Shown here piece by piece: positions 25,272-36,600 of a stretch of DNA of 55,194 bases. Source of the DNA: Nitrospirota bacterium (lineage in GTDB: Bacteria > Nitrospirota > Thermodesulfovibrionia > Thermodesulfovibrionales > JdFR-88); contig JACWAF010000034.1 of NCBI GenBank assembly GCA_014874185.1, positions 1-55,194 on the forward strand. The letters run 5' to 3'. The position numbers and the translations under genes were made by a program. Below the pieces are notes generated by a model that was given only the letters and a program-made list of their open reading frames with translations, made no database searches and was not told where the DNA came from. Each line of letters begins with the position of its first letter. Positions within the stretch are counted from its first letter, which is position 1.

Positions 25272-26262
25272 GATTCTCCTTGGACACGGCAGCGGCGGGA
25301 AGCTGATGCATTCACTTATCAGGGAGCATTTCGCCCCGGTCTTCGAGCTTGGCGAGATGGGGGACGCTGCCCTTTTAAGATTGGACCCGGGCAGGATTGC
25401 CTTTACTACCGACTCTTACGTGGTCTCGCCGCTCTTTTTCCCGGGCGGGGATATCGGCGAGCTTGCCGTCTACGGCACCGTGAATGATCTCTCGGTGGCC
25501 GGCGCAAGGCCGCTCTATCTCACAGCGGGTTTCATAATCGAAGAGGGCTTTTTACTTTCAGATTTCAGGAAAATAGTGCGAAGCATGTCCCATGCCGCAG
25601 AGAGGTCGGGAATAAAGATAGTGGCCGGGGACACCAAAGTTGTAAACAGGGGCAAGGGGGACGGGGTCTTCATAAACACATCCGGGATTGGCGGGATTAT
25701 CGAAGGCGCGGATGTTTCGGCCTCGAGGATCCGCGCGGGCGATTGCATCCTTGTAAGCGGTGAGGTCGGAAACCACGGCACCGCAATCATAGCCGAAAGA
25801 AACGGGATCACCTTCGACCCGCCCGTCGTAAGCGATACGGCCCCCCTGAACGGAATTATCAAAGAGTTGCTGCGGTCCCTTGGCCCGGACGTCCACTTCA
25901 TGCGCGACCCCACCAGGGGAGGGCTTGCCACCACCCTCAAGGAAGCGGCCCTTGAATGCGGCTTGTGCATGAAGATAAAAGAAGGCGCGATACCCGTGGC
26001 GCCGCAGGTTACGGGGGCAAGCGAACTCCTTGGCCTGGACCCCCTTTACGTGGCAAACGAGGGGATATTCATCGCCATGGTCGAGGGCCGGCGCGCGGAT
26101 GAGGCGCTTTCCGTCATGCGTTCCCACCCCCTTGGGGGAAATGCCTCAATCCTTGGGCGGGTTGAAGACAAGCCCGAAAAACTGGTCCTCCTTGAGACCG
26201 CATTCGGCGGGACCCGCATCATGGACATGCTGGAAGGCGAGCAACTGCCCCGGATCTGCTGA
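25264..26262 (+). CDS. hypE: HypE, thiocarboxamide dehydratase
   Basis: A 332-residue PurM-like ATPase that dehydrates the C-terminal thiocarboxamide to thiocyanate for transfer to HypC-HypD. It ends in PRIC, keeping the essential terminal cysteine. The N-terminal LLGHGSGGKLMHSLI and the ATP-site DPTRGGLATTLKE are diagnostic. It closes the plus-strand hyp operon; hypC is not in its usual place beside hypD but about 380 bases away on the other strand. Confidence 0.97.
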   Translation: MDRILLGHGSGGKLMHSLIREHFAPVFELGEMGDAALLRLDPGRIAFTTDSYVVSPLFFPGGDIGELAVYGTVNDLSVAGARPLYLTAGFIIEEGFLLSDFRKIVRSMSHAAERSGIKIVAGDTKVVNRGKGDGVFINTSGIGGIIEGADVSASRIRAGDCILVSGEVGNHGTAIIAERNGITFDPPVVSDTAPLNGIIKELLRSLGPDVHFMRDPTRGGLATTLKEAALECGLCMKIKEGAIPVAPQVTGASELLGLDPLYVANEGIFIAMVEGRRADEALSVMRSHPLGGNASILGRVEDKPEKLVLLETAFGGTRIMDMLEGEQLPRIC

Positions 26263-26287
26263 AAACAGACAAAAAACCGTGTGTGGA

Positions 26288-26603
26288 TTTACTAAGTGTC
26301 TCATAATTGAACAAACATTATGACCGGGAAATCTCCCCTTACCCCTCTTTTCCAAAGAGGGGTAATTCCTCCCTTTGGCAAAGGCCCTTTGAGGGTAGGT
26401 CGGGAGAGATTTTAATAATTACTAAGACGACCATTAGAAGCCTCATTCAGCCGCTATCCTGTCATTCCGGCTTGTCCGGAATCCTTCTTCGACTTTCCGG
26501 AAGGATTCCCGACGCGCTTCGCTTGCGGGAATGACAATTGCGAGGCTTTACTAGCGATGTTCTTAGTAAGTGCATCCTATTATCTTATGAGACTGTTAGT
26601 AAA
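26288..26603. repeat. Nested inverted-repeat element between hypE and hypC
   Basis: Terminal arms TTTACTAAGTGTCTCATAA (26288-26306) and TTATGAGACTGTTAGTAAA (26585-26603) match at 17 of 19 positions when inverted. Nested inside are a dyad at 26340-26364 (TACCCCTCTTT, loop TCC), a pair at about 26421-26448 and 26542-26570, and an inner TGTCATTCC/GGAATGACA unit (26460-26536) homologous to the 51-172 repeat. No protein is supported. It fills most of the 26263-26640 gap. It resembles a MITE or several repeats inserted into one another; no clear target duplication was found. Confidence 0.75.
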
Positions 26604-26640
26604 TGCCGTTCATCTGCTGTTTTTTAAAACGGATTCAGAT

Positions 26641-26886
26641 TCAGCCCTCTTCCCCTTCGTCCAGGGCGCCGCTTGCCAGAAGTTCTTTAATAAATTTATG
26701 GGATTCCTCAGCAGCCTCCCTGTCCACCTTCTGGATGGCGAACCCGGCGTGTACCAGGACGTAGTCGCCTTTTTCAGCCGCCTCCGGCAGGAGGAGCAAA
26801 CTTATCTCACGCCTTGCCCCAAAGACATCAACAACAGCGGTCATGTTTTCTATCCGCACTATTTTAGATGGTATCGCGAGACACAT
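26641..26886 (-). CDS. hypC: HypC, hydrogenase maturation chaperone
   Basis: An 81-residue chaperone that carries the Fe(CN)2CO unit to the large subunit. The N-terminal MCLAIPSKI supplies the essential Cys2, and the fold motif VGD-like GDYVLVHAGFAIQKVD is present. It follows the maturation protease by three bases on the minus strand, with GGAGG 11 bases upstream of ATG. It is separated from hypABFDE by the repeat element. Confidence 0.95.
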   Translation of the reverse strand: MCLAIPSKIVRIENMTAVVDVFGARREISLLLLPEAAEKGDYVLVHAGFAIQKVDREAAEESHKFIKELLASGALDEGEEG

Positions 26887-26889
26887 GCG

Positions 26890-27387
26890 CTAGTTCGCCT
26901 CCGGTCTTTTCCCCTTTGCCAGGGGTTTCAGCCCTAGGGACTCGACCTCTTTGGCTATAAGATCCGCCAGTTCACCAATTTTAGCATTTATTTCATTGGA
27001 CAGCTCCAGCCCGGTCTCTATTTTTTTGGGCTCTATACCGAGGAGGACGACTTTGGCCGGCATCCTTCCGGAAAGCTGGGCCGCGGCAAGCATATCGGAC
27101 AGGCCCAGCTGATGGGGGGAGATTTTGGTTGTAAAAAAAGCCGGGACTTCCTTCCCCTCAAGCCTCACAATTGCCCCCGGCGGGTTCCCGGTTTTTACCA
27201 CGTCAACTACTATGACGCAGTCGCGGCCTTCGATGTAGTGCAGAAGCTCTATCCCGCAGGTGCCGCCGTCCAGCACCTCCACTCCGGCCGGGAGCGCGTA
27301 ATTTCTTGCGAACTCCTCCACTGCCTTCACCCCCGCCGCTTCGTCAGAGAGCAGCAGGTTGCCGATCCCCAGCACAAGTACATTCAT
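26890..27387 (-). CDS. Hydrogenase maturation endopeptidase (HyaD/HupD family)
   Basis: A 165-residue protease that trims the C-terminus of a [NiFe]-hydrogenase large subunit after nickel insertion. The family blocks GIGNLLLSDEAAG, VVDVVKTGNPPG and SPHQLGLSDML provide the expected acidic and histidine nickel-sensing residues. The start at 27387 has GAGGGG seven bases upstream; codons further up have no similarity. No structural hydrogenase gene is in the window. The gene lies about 97 bases downstream of the DUF11 cluster on the same strand with no obvious terminator between. Confidence 0.93.
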   Translation of the reverse strand: MNVLVLGIGNLLLSDEAAGVKAVEEFARNYALPAGVEVLDGGTCGIELLHYIEGRDCVIVVDVVKTGNPPGAIVRLEGKEVPAFFTTKISPHQLGLSDMLAAAQLSGRMPAKVVLLGIEPKKIETGLELSNEINAKIGELADLIAKEVESLGLKPLAKGKRPEAN

Positions 27388-27484
27388 TAAAGGCCCCTCA
27401 CCTTCACGGGATTTCCCTCTAGTATCCATCAAATGAACAGAGCAGGCAAGAAATGATTTTTTCTTTTTAAAAAATAAGGAAAGA

Positions 27485-30400
27485 TTACCGGCACTGTACC
27501 TGCACGGAGAATTTCAGATAGCCGGACTCGCCGGGATTCAGGACCGCCCTGGATGTCAGCGTGCCGAAATTTACGGAGAGCGTTCCATTGGCCAGCGTGA
27601 CCCCGTCCGTGTCGGGGACATCACTAATGCCCCCATAATATGTGGTCCCCTGGCAGTTGAACTCTATATCCTTTGTGGAAGAGGAATACTGGCCGTTTAA
27701 GAAGGTGGTCCCGGCCGGGATGAGATCGGAAAAAGTTATGCTGTTAAGGGGCTTCGCGCCCATGTTCTTGTAGTCTATCCTGTATTCGAGGATATCGCAG
27801 GGCTTTGCCGAATCAAGATAAGTGAAACTTTCACCGGCGGTCACGTTCCTTACCGATTTTGTCAGAAGCAATGTGCCCGACCCCTGCGGATTTACGCTTA
27901 TGGTGTCGCTTGCGATTGCCAGGTCGTCGTAGACCGTTCCCGTTTCCGGATCGGGATTGGATTGGGTGTCAGCGGAGTTGTTCCAGTTTTCATAAAGCAT
28001 TACTTTAAGCACCTCAACGGTGTTCAGGGGGGTGTTGGTTGGCACGACGGTTTTGATCACTATGCAGGTTGCCCCTGCGGGAAGCGGTGCGCCCCCGTTC
28101 AGGGTGAAATAACCGCCGTTTGGCGCAATCGGCGCGCTCAGGGTACTGCCATCACAAAGCGGATTATTAAAGACCGAATAAGTCCATGCGTTGCTGGAAG
28201 AGAGCATGACGGCGGCTGTTCCGGGGGTTTTCAGGTTGATAATATGCCTTATGGTAAGCGAATCGCCCAGGGAGACAAGATAGGACTGGTCCGGTGCTAT
28301 CGCAAGCGCTTTCACAAACCCGAAATTGAAGCCTGAAAAGACCTGACCCGAAGCCATCGTGTATGCGGTTATATTCCGCTCCGCATCCGGAACGGTCGTG
28401 TTCTTCTGGATTGAAGCCCCTATGGAGCTTCCAGTGGATTTGTACCCGGAGGGCTCGGCGGCGGTTATGAAAACCGGCGTGCCGTCCGGGAGGCTGCCGG
28501 CCGGTATCCATAATGTGTATTGCCCGTAGCTGTCCGTGCCGGACGAGGCCGCCACACTCGCGCAGCTCGAAGTGGTGCAGGCCTTCACCGTGCCGTTATA
28601 AATCCCCTGCTCGCCTGTATCCAAAAGGGCATTATTGGCCGCCGGGCTTCCCGCGCTCCCGTCCCCCTTGTCTTCGAAAACAGCCCCTTTTACGATCATC
28701 CCATGAAAATCCCCGAAGGCATTTCCTGCAAGGCTGGCGTTGGAGACGTTTATGTTTAGCGTGTCAGGGGTTGTCTGGAGCCATCCCGCAGGGGTGGAGG
28801 GGGTGCAGGATGTGGTCAGGTTGTCGGCGCTCTGGTTTACAGTATAAGCTCCGTTCAGGACGTTCTGGAACTGGTAATAGCCCGTTGCCGGATCCGCCTG
28901 GACCACCTTCTGCACATTCCCGCTCTGGTCGCAGAGCTTTAAATATGCCGTTGCGTTCAGCCCCGTCTCCCAGGTCTCCTTTACCATATCGTGATTGGAG
29001 TCGTTGAAGACGTACCCGCTTACGTTATAGCCGTAACTGTCTCCGAAGTCCTGGTTGGCTATATCCATTCCGGCTACGGTTATGTTCATGGTGTTTGGCG
29101 TGGTAGAGGCCCAGAGGGGCGGATCGGAAGGTGTGCAGTTCGTGACCGCTGAATTGGCAGATTCCACCAGGTTCCATGCGCCGCTGGTAAGACCGTCAAG
29201 CTCGTAATAGCCGGTCAGGGGATCGGCTTGGGCCACGTTTATCACCTTTCCCGAAAGGACGTCGCATTGCTTCACGTACATGGGTGTGCCAAGCCCTCCC
29301 TCATTTGGGTCCTTTACCCCGTTTGAGTTCTGGTCGTTGAAGACGTAGCCGTCCACGAGCACGCCCGGTATGCCGCATGTGTCATTAAAGGAGGCAACGA
29401 CCGGGCTGGCGCCGGACGTGCCCGGGTCGTAAGTAGGGCTGGAGGAGCTGGTGTCATACGAGTCCGAGACGTTGCCCTGGTTGTCGGCGGCCACGGCTTT
29501 GACAAGGTATTTCCCCTGGGACAGGCCGGTGGGGTTCCATGCAAGCGTCCACGGGCTCAGGCCGTTTGTCGAAGCGGCATCCCCTATGTAGTGCCAGATA
29601 TGGCCGTCATCGGCCAGCCCGTTTCCATTCGAGTCCTTGTAGTAATAGAACTTCACAGACTGCACCGTGGTGGCCACGGTGGAACAGTTATTCGCGGTAT
29701 CGGCGTCCAGCACGTTTACCGAAAGGGTGACCGAGCTGGAGCAGGAAGTGGAACTGGGCGCGGTCTGTATAACGGGTTTCTGGGTGATCAGGCCGGAGGC
29801 CGAAACGGAATCGCCGAAGGGCAGGGGATTGGCGGTATTCCCCGTGTTGTAGCAGCCGGCGTAGACGAAGTCTTTCTGGGCGGGATTCGCATTGGAGTTG
29901 GCGGTGGCAAACCCGTATGCGAACCAGCTGTTTGCAGTAAGAGCGGGCCCCCCGTAGGCCGAGGCGTCGAGGGCCGCAAGGGGCACCTGGATATCCAGGA
30001 AGTATTCGTTATTGCCCAACTGGATCACGCGGGTCCTGCCGAAATCCCATACCCCTGGCGTGGTGCTGGTGTTCCAGTCCGAAGGGCCGCCAACTTCCCC
30101 GTCGACATCGTTCGGGTTATCGGGGTTTCTTGCCGAATCCTGTCTCCAGAGGACGGTCGCCGAACTGAGGTCCTGGCTTTTTGTGCTGCTGTAGTAAACA
30201 ACTATGTCCTCCGGGGCCAGGCTGCTCTTGTCCTGCCCGTCCAGCTGGACGGCGAACTTCTTGTATCCGCTGCCGTCCAGGTCCAGGAGGACCGTCCAGG
30301 AGATGGAAGAGTAAGGGACATTATTTCCGTTAAGCTGCAAAGGGTTGCCGTTCAGCCTGAACCTGAAATACAGGTTCGTCCCATCGCCATAGACGTAAGT

Positions 30401-30640
30401 GGACGGGCTTGTGCCGTCGCCAACGTCTGCCGCCTGCTGAGGGGTGGTGCCGCCCGTGGACTGGTCCTGCCCGCCGTTCTGGTCTATGACCGCTGTCCCC
30501 TGATATGTATAGTTCATCCAGATGGCATCGGGCCAGGGGGCCGGGTAACCGGGCGGGTCCGAATAGTTTACGGCCATCCCGAAGGCCGCAGCCGGAAAGA
30601 GCAGAAAGGCAAGTGAAAAAAACAGGGCCAATTTCTTCAT
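27485..30640 (-). CDS. Secreted SdrD-B/DUF11 repeat protein, 1,051 aa
   Basis: A large exported protein with signal peptide MKKLALFFSLAFLLFPAAAFG. Residues 20-290 form a beta-rich domain of unrecognised family. Three SdrD-B-like modules follow, starting near 430, 542 and 650, the first two with VFND(Q/S)N...G(V/M)K and calcium-loop-like DQNSNGVKD. The last 130 residues are a DUF11-type domain ending YLKFSVQVQCR. It has no membrane anchor or LPxTG. The ATG overlaps the stop of the 2,451-aa barrel gene (ATGA), so the two are co-translated and probably work together. A surface-displayed adhesin or sheath component held by the barrel protein is an inference. Confidence 0.8.
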   Translation of the reverse strand: MKKLALFFSLAFLLFPAAAFGMAVNYSDPPGYPAPWPDAIWMNYTYQGTAVIDQNGGQDQSTGGTTPQQAADVGDGTSPSTYVYGDGTNLYFRFRLNGNPLQLNGNNVPYSSISWTVLLDLDGSGYKKFAVQLDGQDKSSLAPEDIVVYYSSTKSQDLSSATVLWRQDSARNPDNPNDVDGEVGGPSDWNTSTTPGVWDFGRTRVIQLGNNEYFLDIQVPLAALDASAYGGPALTANSWFAYGFATANSNANPAQKDFVYAGCYNTGNTANPLPFGDSVSASGLITQKPVIQTAPSSTSCSSSVTLSVNVLDADTANNCSTVATTVQSVKFYYYKDSNGNGLADDGHIWHYIGDAASTNGLSPWTLAWNPTGLSQGKYLVKAVAADNQGNVSDSYDTSSSSPTYDPGTSGASPVVASFNDTCGIPGVLVDGYVFNDQNSNGVKDPNEGGLGTPMYVKQCDVLSGKVINVAQADPLTGYYELDGLTSGAWNLVESANSAVTNCTPSDPPLWASTTPNTMNITVAGMDIANQDFGDSYGYNVSGYVFNDSNHDMVKETWETGLNATAYLKLCDQSGNVQKVVQADPATGYYQFQNVLNGAYTVNQSADNLTTSCTPSTPAGWLQTTPDTLNINVSNASLAGNAFGDFHGMIVKGAVFEDKGDGSAGSPAANNALLDTGEQGIYNGTVKACTTSSCASVAASSGTDSYGQYTLWIPAGSLPDGTPVFITAAEPSGYKSTGSSIGASIQKNTTVPDAERNITAYTMASGQVFSGFNFGFVKALAIAPDQSYLVSLGDSLTIRHIINLKTPGTAAVMLSSSNAWTYSVFNNPLCDGSTLSAPIAPNGGYFTLNGGAPLPAGATCIVIKTVVPTNTPLNTVEVLKVMLYENWNNSADTQSNPDPETGTVYDDLAIASDTISVNPQGSGTLLLTKSVRNVTAGESFTYLDSAKPCDILEYRIDYKNMGAKPLNSITFSDLIPAGTTFLNGQYSSSTKDIEFNCQGTTYYGGISDVPDTDGVTLANGTLSVNFGTLTSRAVLNPGESGYLKFSVQVQCR

Positions 30641-33600
30641 AACAGGCCTTTCGTAAGCGGGTCCTTTGCCGCCCCTTTCACGACCGCGTCCTTCAACTGC
30701 CTGATCGTGTTTTCGTCGAATTTGATCCTCAGCTTCATATACGGCCCGCGCGCCCAGTAATGCGCCTCGCCGAAATCCCTGTCGAAAAAGCCCGAGAAAT
30801 TATACCCCGCGCTGACCCAGATATTCCGTATTATCTTTCTCCCCACCTCCGGCCCGTAGGCAAGGGTGAATGTCCCCGTGTCATGCTGGATGAGCGTGCC
30901 CGCGTGCAGGTTGAAATCGTACTTGCCGTTTATGTCCCAGAGGAGCCGCCCCCGCAGGAGTTCCGTAAAGCTTGTGCCGTCTCCGGCCACCCTTGCGGCC
31001 TTCATGGCGTATTCGCCGGAGGCCTCAAGCATCCGGAGCGGCTGGTAGTTGACGTGAAAGGAGGCTATGAATTTCTGCTCGTCATCGCCCTGGCTGTTCA
31101 GGAGCTTCCACCAGAGCTTCGCAAGCCAGTTCAGGCGGTCGTTGTCAACGGGCCGGTAGGCGAGTCCCACGGCCAGGTCGTCCTCGGTCTGGTTTGTTTT
31201 GAAATATCTCTCCGTGGCAAGCAGGGAATAGTCCTTCGAGAGCTTGAGGCTGCCCCCCGTGGTGAAAAGCTGGTCCGTTTCGGAAGGAGATAACCTCACC
31301 TCGCATCTGCCGGTGAGCTTGTAATTTTCCTGCCGAAGGTAAGCGGCAGCTATATGCATGGCGGTGTAGTCCTGGGAGCCGTCGCCCTTCAGCGTCCTCA
31401 CGTTTTCGACCCCGCCGTCCAGGTTGAGACCTTTTATGGCAAGGAACGTGTGGTTGAGGCCGATATGGGACTGGTTGCGCCAGCCGCTTACCGCGTCATC
31501 AAGGGTGTACTTCGAAAATGCGGTGGTATTCTCGCCCAGCTTGGAGTCAACGCCCAGGGTGGTCAGGGACACATCCTTCTGGTCAGTCTCATCCACCTCC
31601 GTTTGAAGATAGGAGGCCAGGTTTTTGGAGATGGCGTAATTCGCGCTCCCGATGGTCCTTGTGGGATACAGGTCCACGTTGTTTGTGCCCTCAAGGACCT
31701 GCTCCCTTCTTAAATTGAAGGACAGTTTCTGCGTGGGTTTGTAGACCGCGCCGAGCACTGCCTGCACGTTGTCAGCGGACGTGCTGTTTGCCCCCGCCTG
31801 GACCCACCTCAGGCCCCCGGTTATGAGCAGTTTTTCAGAGAGCTTTCTTTCAGCGAGGGTCTCCACCTTCTTGTCATTGGCTCCCGCCCTGTTGTCGAAC
31901 AGGATGTCGGTCAACAGCCTTGTCTTCCGGTCCAGCGCAACCGCGCCAGTGGCCTCATAGCTCTCGTAGCCGGAGTCCGCATTGGTGGACGAGGGGTTCT
32001 GGAAGCCCGCGCTCACGCGCTTGTAGTAGGCCTTGAACTCGCCCGCGTCCTTTTTATAGCTCACCTCCGCCCTTTCCGCCGTGCCCGAAGTCGGGGTGAG
32101 GTCGTCTCCGGCGAAATTGGCGGATTTTGCGATTTCGGCCGCCCCCTTAAGATTCTTCCCGTCATATATGACGTCCGCGCCGTAGAGGTCCTTGTTCTTT
32201 ATCGCGCTCTCTTCGCGCACTGCTGATGCGCCCGCGCGGAGCTTGCCATCCAGAAAGAATTTTTCCGCCCTGGCCCCGTAGACGTAATTGTCCTTCGGCT
32301 GGTTGGCGGTCTCGTAGATCACCTCTATCAGGACGGGATTGAACGCATCGTCATAGCCCTGCACCGGAGAGGAGAAAAGTATCCAGCCCTCGTCGTAGTT
32401 GATGGTGTAATCGGTGAACCTGTTCATCTCTTTTCTGCTCAGGATCACGTTGGGGTTATAGCGGTCGCGCACCTCTATCCAGACCTTCTCGCTGAACTCG
32501 ATGATCTGGTTGCTCTTCAGCAAGTACGGCCCGGATATGCCCTTGCCGGGCAGTTCCTCCCTGACCACGGACTGGTTGTTCCTGGAGACGAACGACTTGA
32601 CCATGTAATTCTTGTTTTTTTCCAGGTTCACCATTCCGCCGTTCAGGGTCCTCTGGTATGTGTTGTATTCCAGCAGATTCCCGAAGTTGGTGTTGTAGTC
32701 TCCATACAGGAAATAGGAGAGATTGCGCTCCAGCTTCAGATACAGTCTCTTCTGGCTCTGGGTCTCGAAAACCTGTTCGGAGGAGTCTCCGTAGACGGGA
32801 TAGAACTGGTTCTCCTCGGTGGAGGGGATGTTCTGCTTCAGGAGGGTATTGTCGTCCTCCTTGTTCAGGCTGTATCGCATGGTGAGCGTGTAATCGGAGA
32901 TGCTGCCCTTTGCGAAGACGCCCCCGTTGGCCTCGGTGCTGTGCGCGTTATCGAAAGGCATCTTGTCCAGGCCCTCCGGGTTGTTCTTCTTGTCCACAAG
33001 CCCCACGCCCGCGTCCAGGCTGCCCGCCACCACCCACGGCCTCCGTTCCGGGTAGAAGCTCACGAATATCTCCTTTTGCATGTCTCCGTATTTCAGCGTC
33101 AGTTTCCTGGTCTCGGTCACGGCCGATGGCGAGAGCTTTATTACCGCCTTCCCGCCTGTAATCTTCACTTTGAAGCTGTCGTCCAGGGCCCTCTTATATT
33201 GCCCGGTCGCGTAATCGAAGATGTCCTGTTTGTCTACGTATGCCTTAAGATAGTCGTTCTCCTTCACCAGGGCGCCATTTTCGTCCAGAAACCGCACAAC
33301 CACATAGACGGGGGTCTTTCCGTCGGCCTGGGGTTTTGACGGATAGACCGAGTAGCGCATGTCCGCCGCTTCCCCCGTAACCGTGATGGTCCTGGAGCAG
33401 GCCTCGTGCCCGTTTATCGAGAGGCTGAGCGTGTTTGCTCCCTCCTTGAGCGGGACGCCAACGAAACTGACCGTCTTGGCCTTCAATTTGTCATCGACCG
33501 CCGTCTCGGCGATGTTGCCGGCGGGGACGGGCTTTCCATTTAAGAGGACCGACCAGCTTGAACCCTCCGGGACGGCTATTTTGATGTCCGTCCGCCTTGC

Positions 33601-36600
33601 GGACTGTGTTATATCGGCTGCAGGGTAGAGGATTGAATATTTTACCTTCTCATCCGGCGCGGGTTCTCTCTTTTCCTTCGTTGCCGCCGGAGACTGGACT
33701 GCCGGGCTGTAAAGCCCGAAGCTCTTCTCCACCAGTTCATCGGGGGCGGAGGAGGCCAGGTTCAGCACCCCGCCGTTTTTATTCCGGCAGTACACAATCA
33801 CGGGTATGCCGGACCCCAGGGGACCGGACGCGAAGACGCTCATTGCGAGTTCCAACGGCTTCCGCCTGTCTATGCCCGCGCTGCTCAGCACATAAAATTC
33901 TCCGGCCTTCGAAGGTTCGGTCCTCGCTCCGTTCAAAAGCGCGGTATTTGTAACGTAAGCCAGCCCTTTAGGGAGGGCGATATAGATCTTGAGGCCGTGC
34001 AGGTCTTCGGCAGGGTAAAGGCTGCTCTCCATACGGAATTCGAGGCGGTACATCCCGTTTGGCTTAAGTCCGTCCGGCTGCACCTCGTGCGGCTTTCCAT
34101 CCGGCCCGGGCCCGAAGAGCTTTACTTCCGCCATGCTGCCGTCTTTCCCGGGAAGCCCGGTTCCATGCCATGCCATGCCGCCCGGACCGCTTTCATTTAC
34201 TTTCACCTTCCGCATGTCTATGAAGCTCGCGCCCAGATATGCCTTTACGGCATCCGCTCTTTGCCTGTCCAGCCCCGGGCTGTATGCGTCTGGTTTCCCA
34301 CCCTGGCCGGCTTGCGCCTGTTCCACCGCTGAAACGGATATATCTTTGTAATCTTTTTTTCTGAGCAGTTCTATTACGCCGTCAAGGCTCTTCAACGATC
34401 CCTTGGGGACATCCAGGTTTCCGCCCTGGAAGGCAACCGCTATGTCGTATTCTCCATCACTTTTGCCGGTAAAAATAACGGGAATGAGCACATCTTTCTC
34501 AAGGTCCTGTCCGGAGGGCTCCACCCGGAAGGCGAATCTGGCTGAAGCGGGGGTTTTTTCTTCCGGAAGGGCGGAATTGAAAGTTATAACGGCCTCTTCG
34601 CCGGGCTCGATTATGGGTATGCTCCAGGTATGGCCGTCCGCCCCTTTTTTCGGGTCTCCTATCGGGGAGCCGTCCATGTAAGAGGTGCCTTCGATGGGAG
34701 AGTATGGCGATTTTTCAATATACCGGGCCTCGAATACCGGCTTCCCGGATATGTTTTTTATTCTCACGACATGCCTTAAGGTGATCTTGCCCGTGGAAGG
34801 GTCTATCTGAGGGGTGCCAAGCGAGCGGGTGGCGGAGACCATGCCTTCGGTCCCTTCATGGCCGGTTTGCACCCCGCTTTTTGTCTTTACGGCGCGGAAG
34901 TCGGCCTTGAAAATATCCCCGGAGAAAAGGTCTGCGAAGACCGAGCCGGGGTCGCCCATGTTCCTGTTTCCCGTGGCGGCAAGCTTCAGGCCGGGCGGAA
35001 GGGTGGTCGGGTCCAGTTTCAGCACGTGCGTGCCGGGATCAACGTCGTCCATGTGGAATTTGCCCTCGGAGTCGGTTATAACGTATCTGCCGTCCTCCAT
35101 GTATATCCGCACCCCCCGGACACCGGGCTCCCCAAAATCCTGCACCCCGTCCATATTCGTGTCTATATATACCTTGCCGATTATGTACCCTTTGTCCGTG
35201 AAGACGCCCTCCGTTATAGCGAAAGAGGCAAATGCCTGGTTGGAGCCCACCTGCGCCGCGTGCCCCGCCGTCCAGCCCAGGGCCTCCGCCTCGTTTGTCT
35301 TTTTCCCTTCGGTCGCCCCAGCGCCAACATAGGCGGAGAAATCTATCTCGGCGGTCTGGCCGGGGCCCAGGCTGCCCACGCCCCAGTCGAGGAGCGTTCC
35401 GTCCGGGGTTACGGCGGGCTCTAGCCGGACGTTGCCGTTCAGGACGGCCGTGCCCTTTTTATACCGCAGTTCACGCGGCAGCTTGTCCATGCCCGATATG
35501 TCATAGACCGTTTCGGTGGAGTTCGGGTTTGTGATCTTGATGGTGAACTTCAGCATCTCGCCCACCGAGGCCGTCGCCTTGTCCACGGTCTTTTGCACCT
35601 GAAGCGGCAGCACCCCGTTCGCCGCGAGCGGGATGTGCATAAGGATGGCCCCCGGAAACGAGGGGCTTATCTGAAACTTCCCGCCGTTATAGGGGCCCTG
35701 GGAGTTGGGGTCCCAGACGGAGTCTCTTTTCGCCCGGACGGGCGCATATTTTTGCGACAGAGCGCTGTTTACCCCCGGAAGCGAACACGAGAAATCGGCT
35801 TCCACGAAATACCAGCCCGCGGCGGCCTCCGGGTCCCGGAAGAGGTACTCGAAAGCGCCAGCCCCCTTCCCGTCCGTGCCCATCGGGCCGGATATCTGGG
35901 GGTCTGCCTGGGGGGTCTTCCCGTCCGGATAGAAGTCCAGTACGGAGGCGTCCACCAGCGTGTCTGACTGGCAGGTGGAATCCTGGCACCTGTGCAGGTA
36001 TACGCACGCGCCGTTCACCTTTGCGCCCGTAGCGGAGTCATACAGGTATCCGGCCGGAGCGATCGCGGTCTTCAGGAGGATGGTCCCGTTCTGCTGCATG
36101 TCTACCGTAATGCCGCCCCTCGTATAGGTGTCCCCCGGGTTTTTCACCGTATCGAAATCGGACTTGTAGAACGTGGGGCTCAGATACCAGGAATAGTTCT
36201 GGTAATCGCCAGGCAGGGTGAGCCTGTAGCTCATGCCGGTTTTCAGGTAATTGTAAAGCGGATAGGGATTGCCGTTCTCGTCGTAAATGACCAGCCCGTT
36301 TGCGTCGTCCATGAACACCTTGCTGGATGCAAGGTTTCCTGACGAGTCGTATTCGTAGACCACGACCTTTTCCTGGCCCAGGGCCTCGGTCTGCATCCCG
36401 GCCTGTGTCTGCGTGGTGATTTCGGTCTCCACGGCCGCGTTCTTTATCTCCTGGATGAGGTCATAAGTGTAATCCGTCTGCGCCGGGTCCACGTGAGAGA
36501 TGCCCTTAAGTGCGATACGCACGTTCTGCGCATTAATGTCAGGGGGCGCGTAGACAACCGTATAGAACTGCAGCCCCTGCCCCGGCGCTAGCGGCCCGCT

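Noticed and set aside
26307-26534. 75-codon plus-strand frame after hypE
   Set aside because: It lies entirely inside the nested palindromic repeats; its residues are repeat translation.
26288-26603. CRISPR array
   Set aside because: The repeats are inverted and nested, not regularly spaced direct repeats, and no cas gene is present.
29591-30616. 341-codon plus-strand frame opposite the 1,051-aa gene
   Set aside because: Antisense of a gene with clear signal peptide and repeats; composition is typical of a shadow frame.
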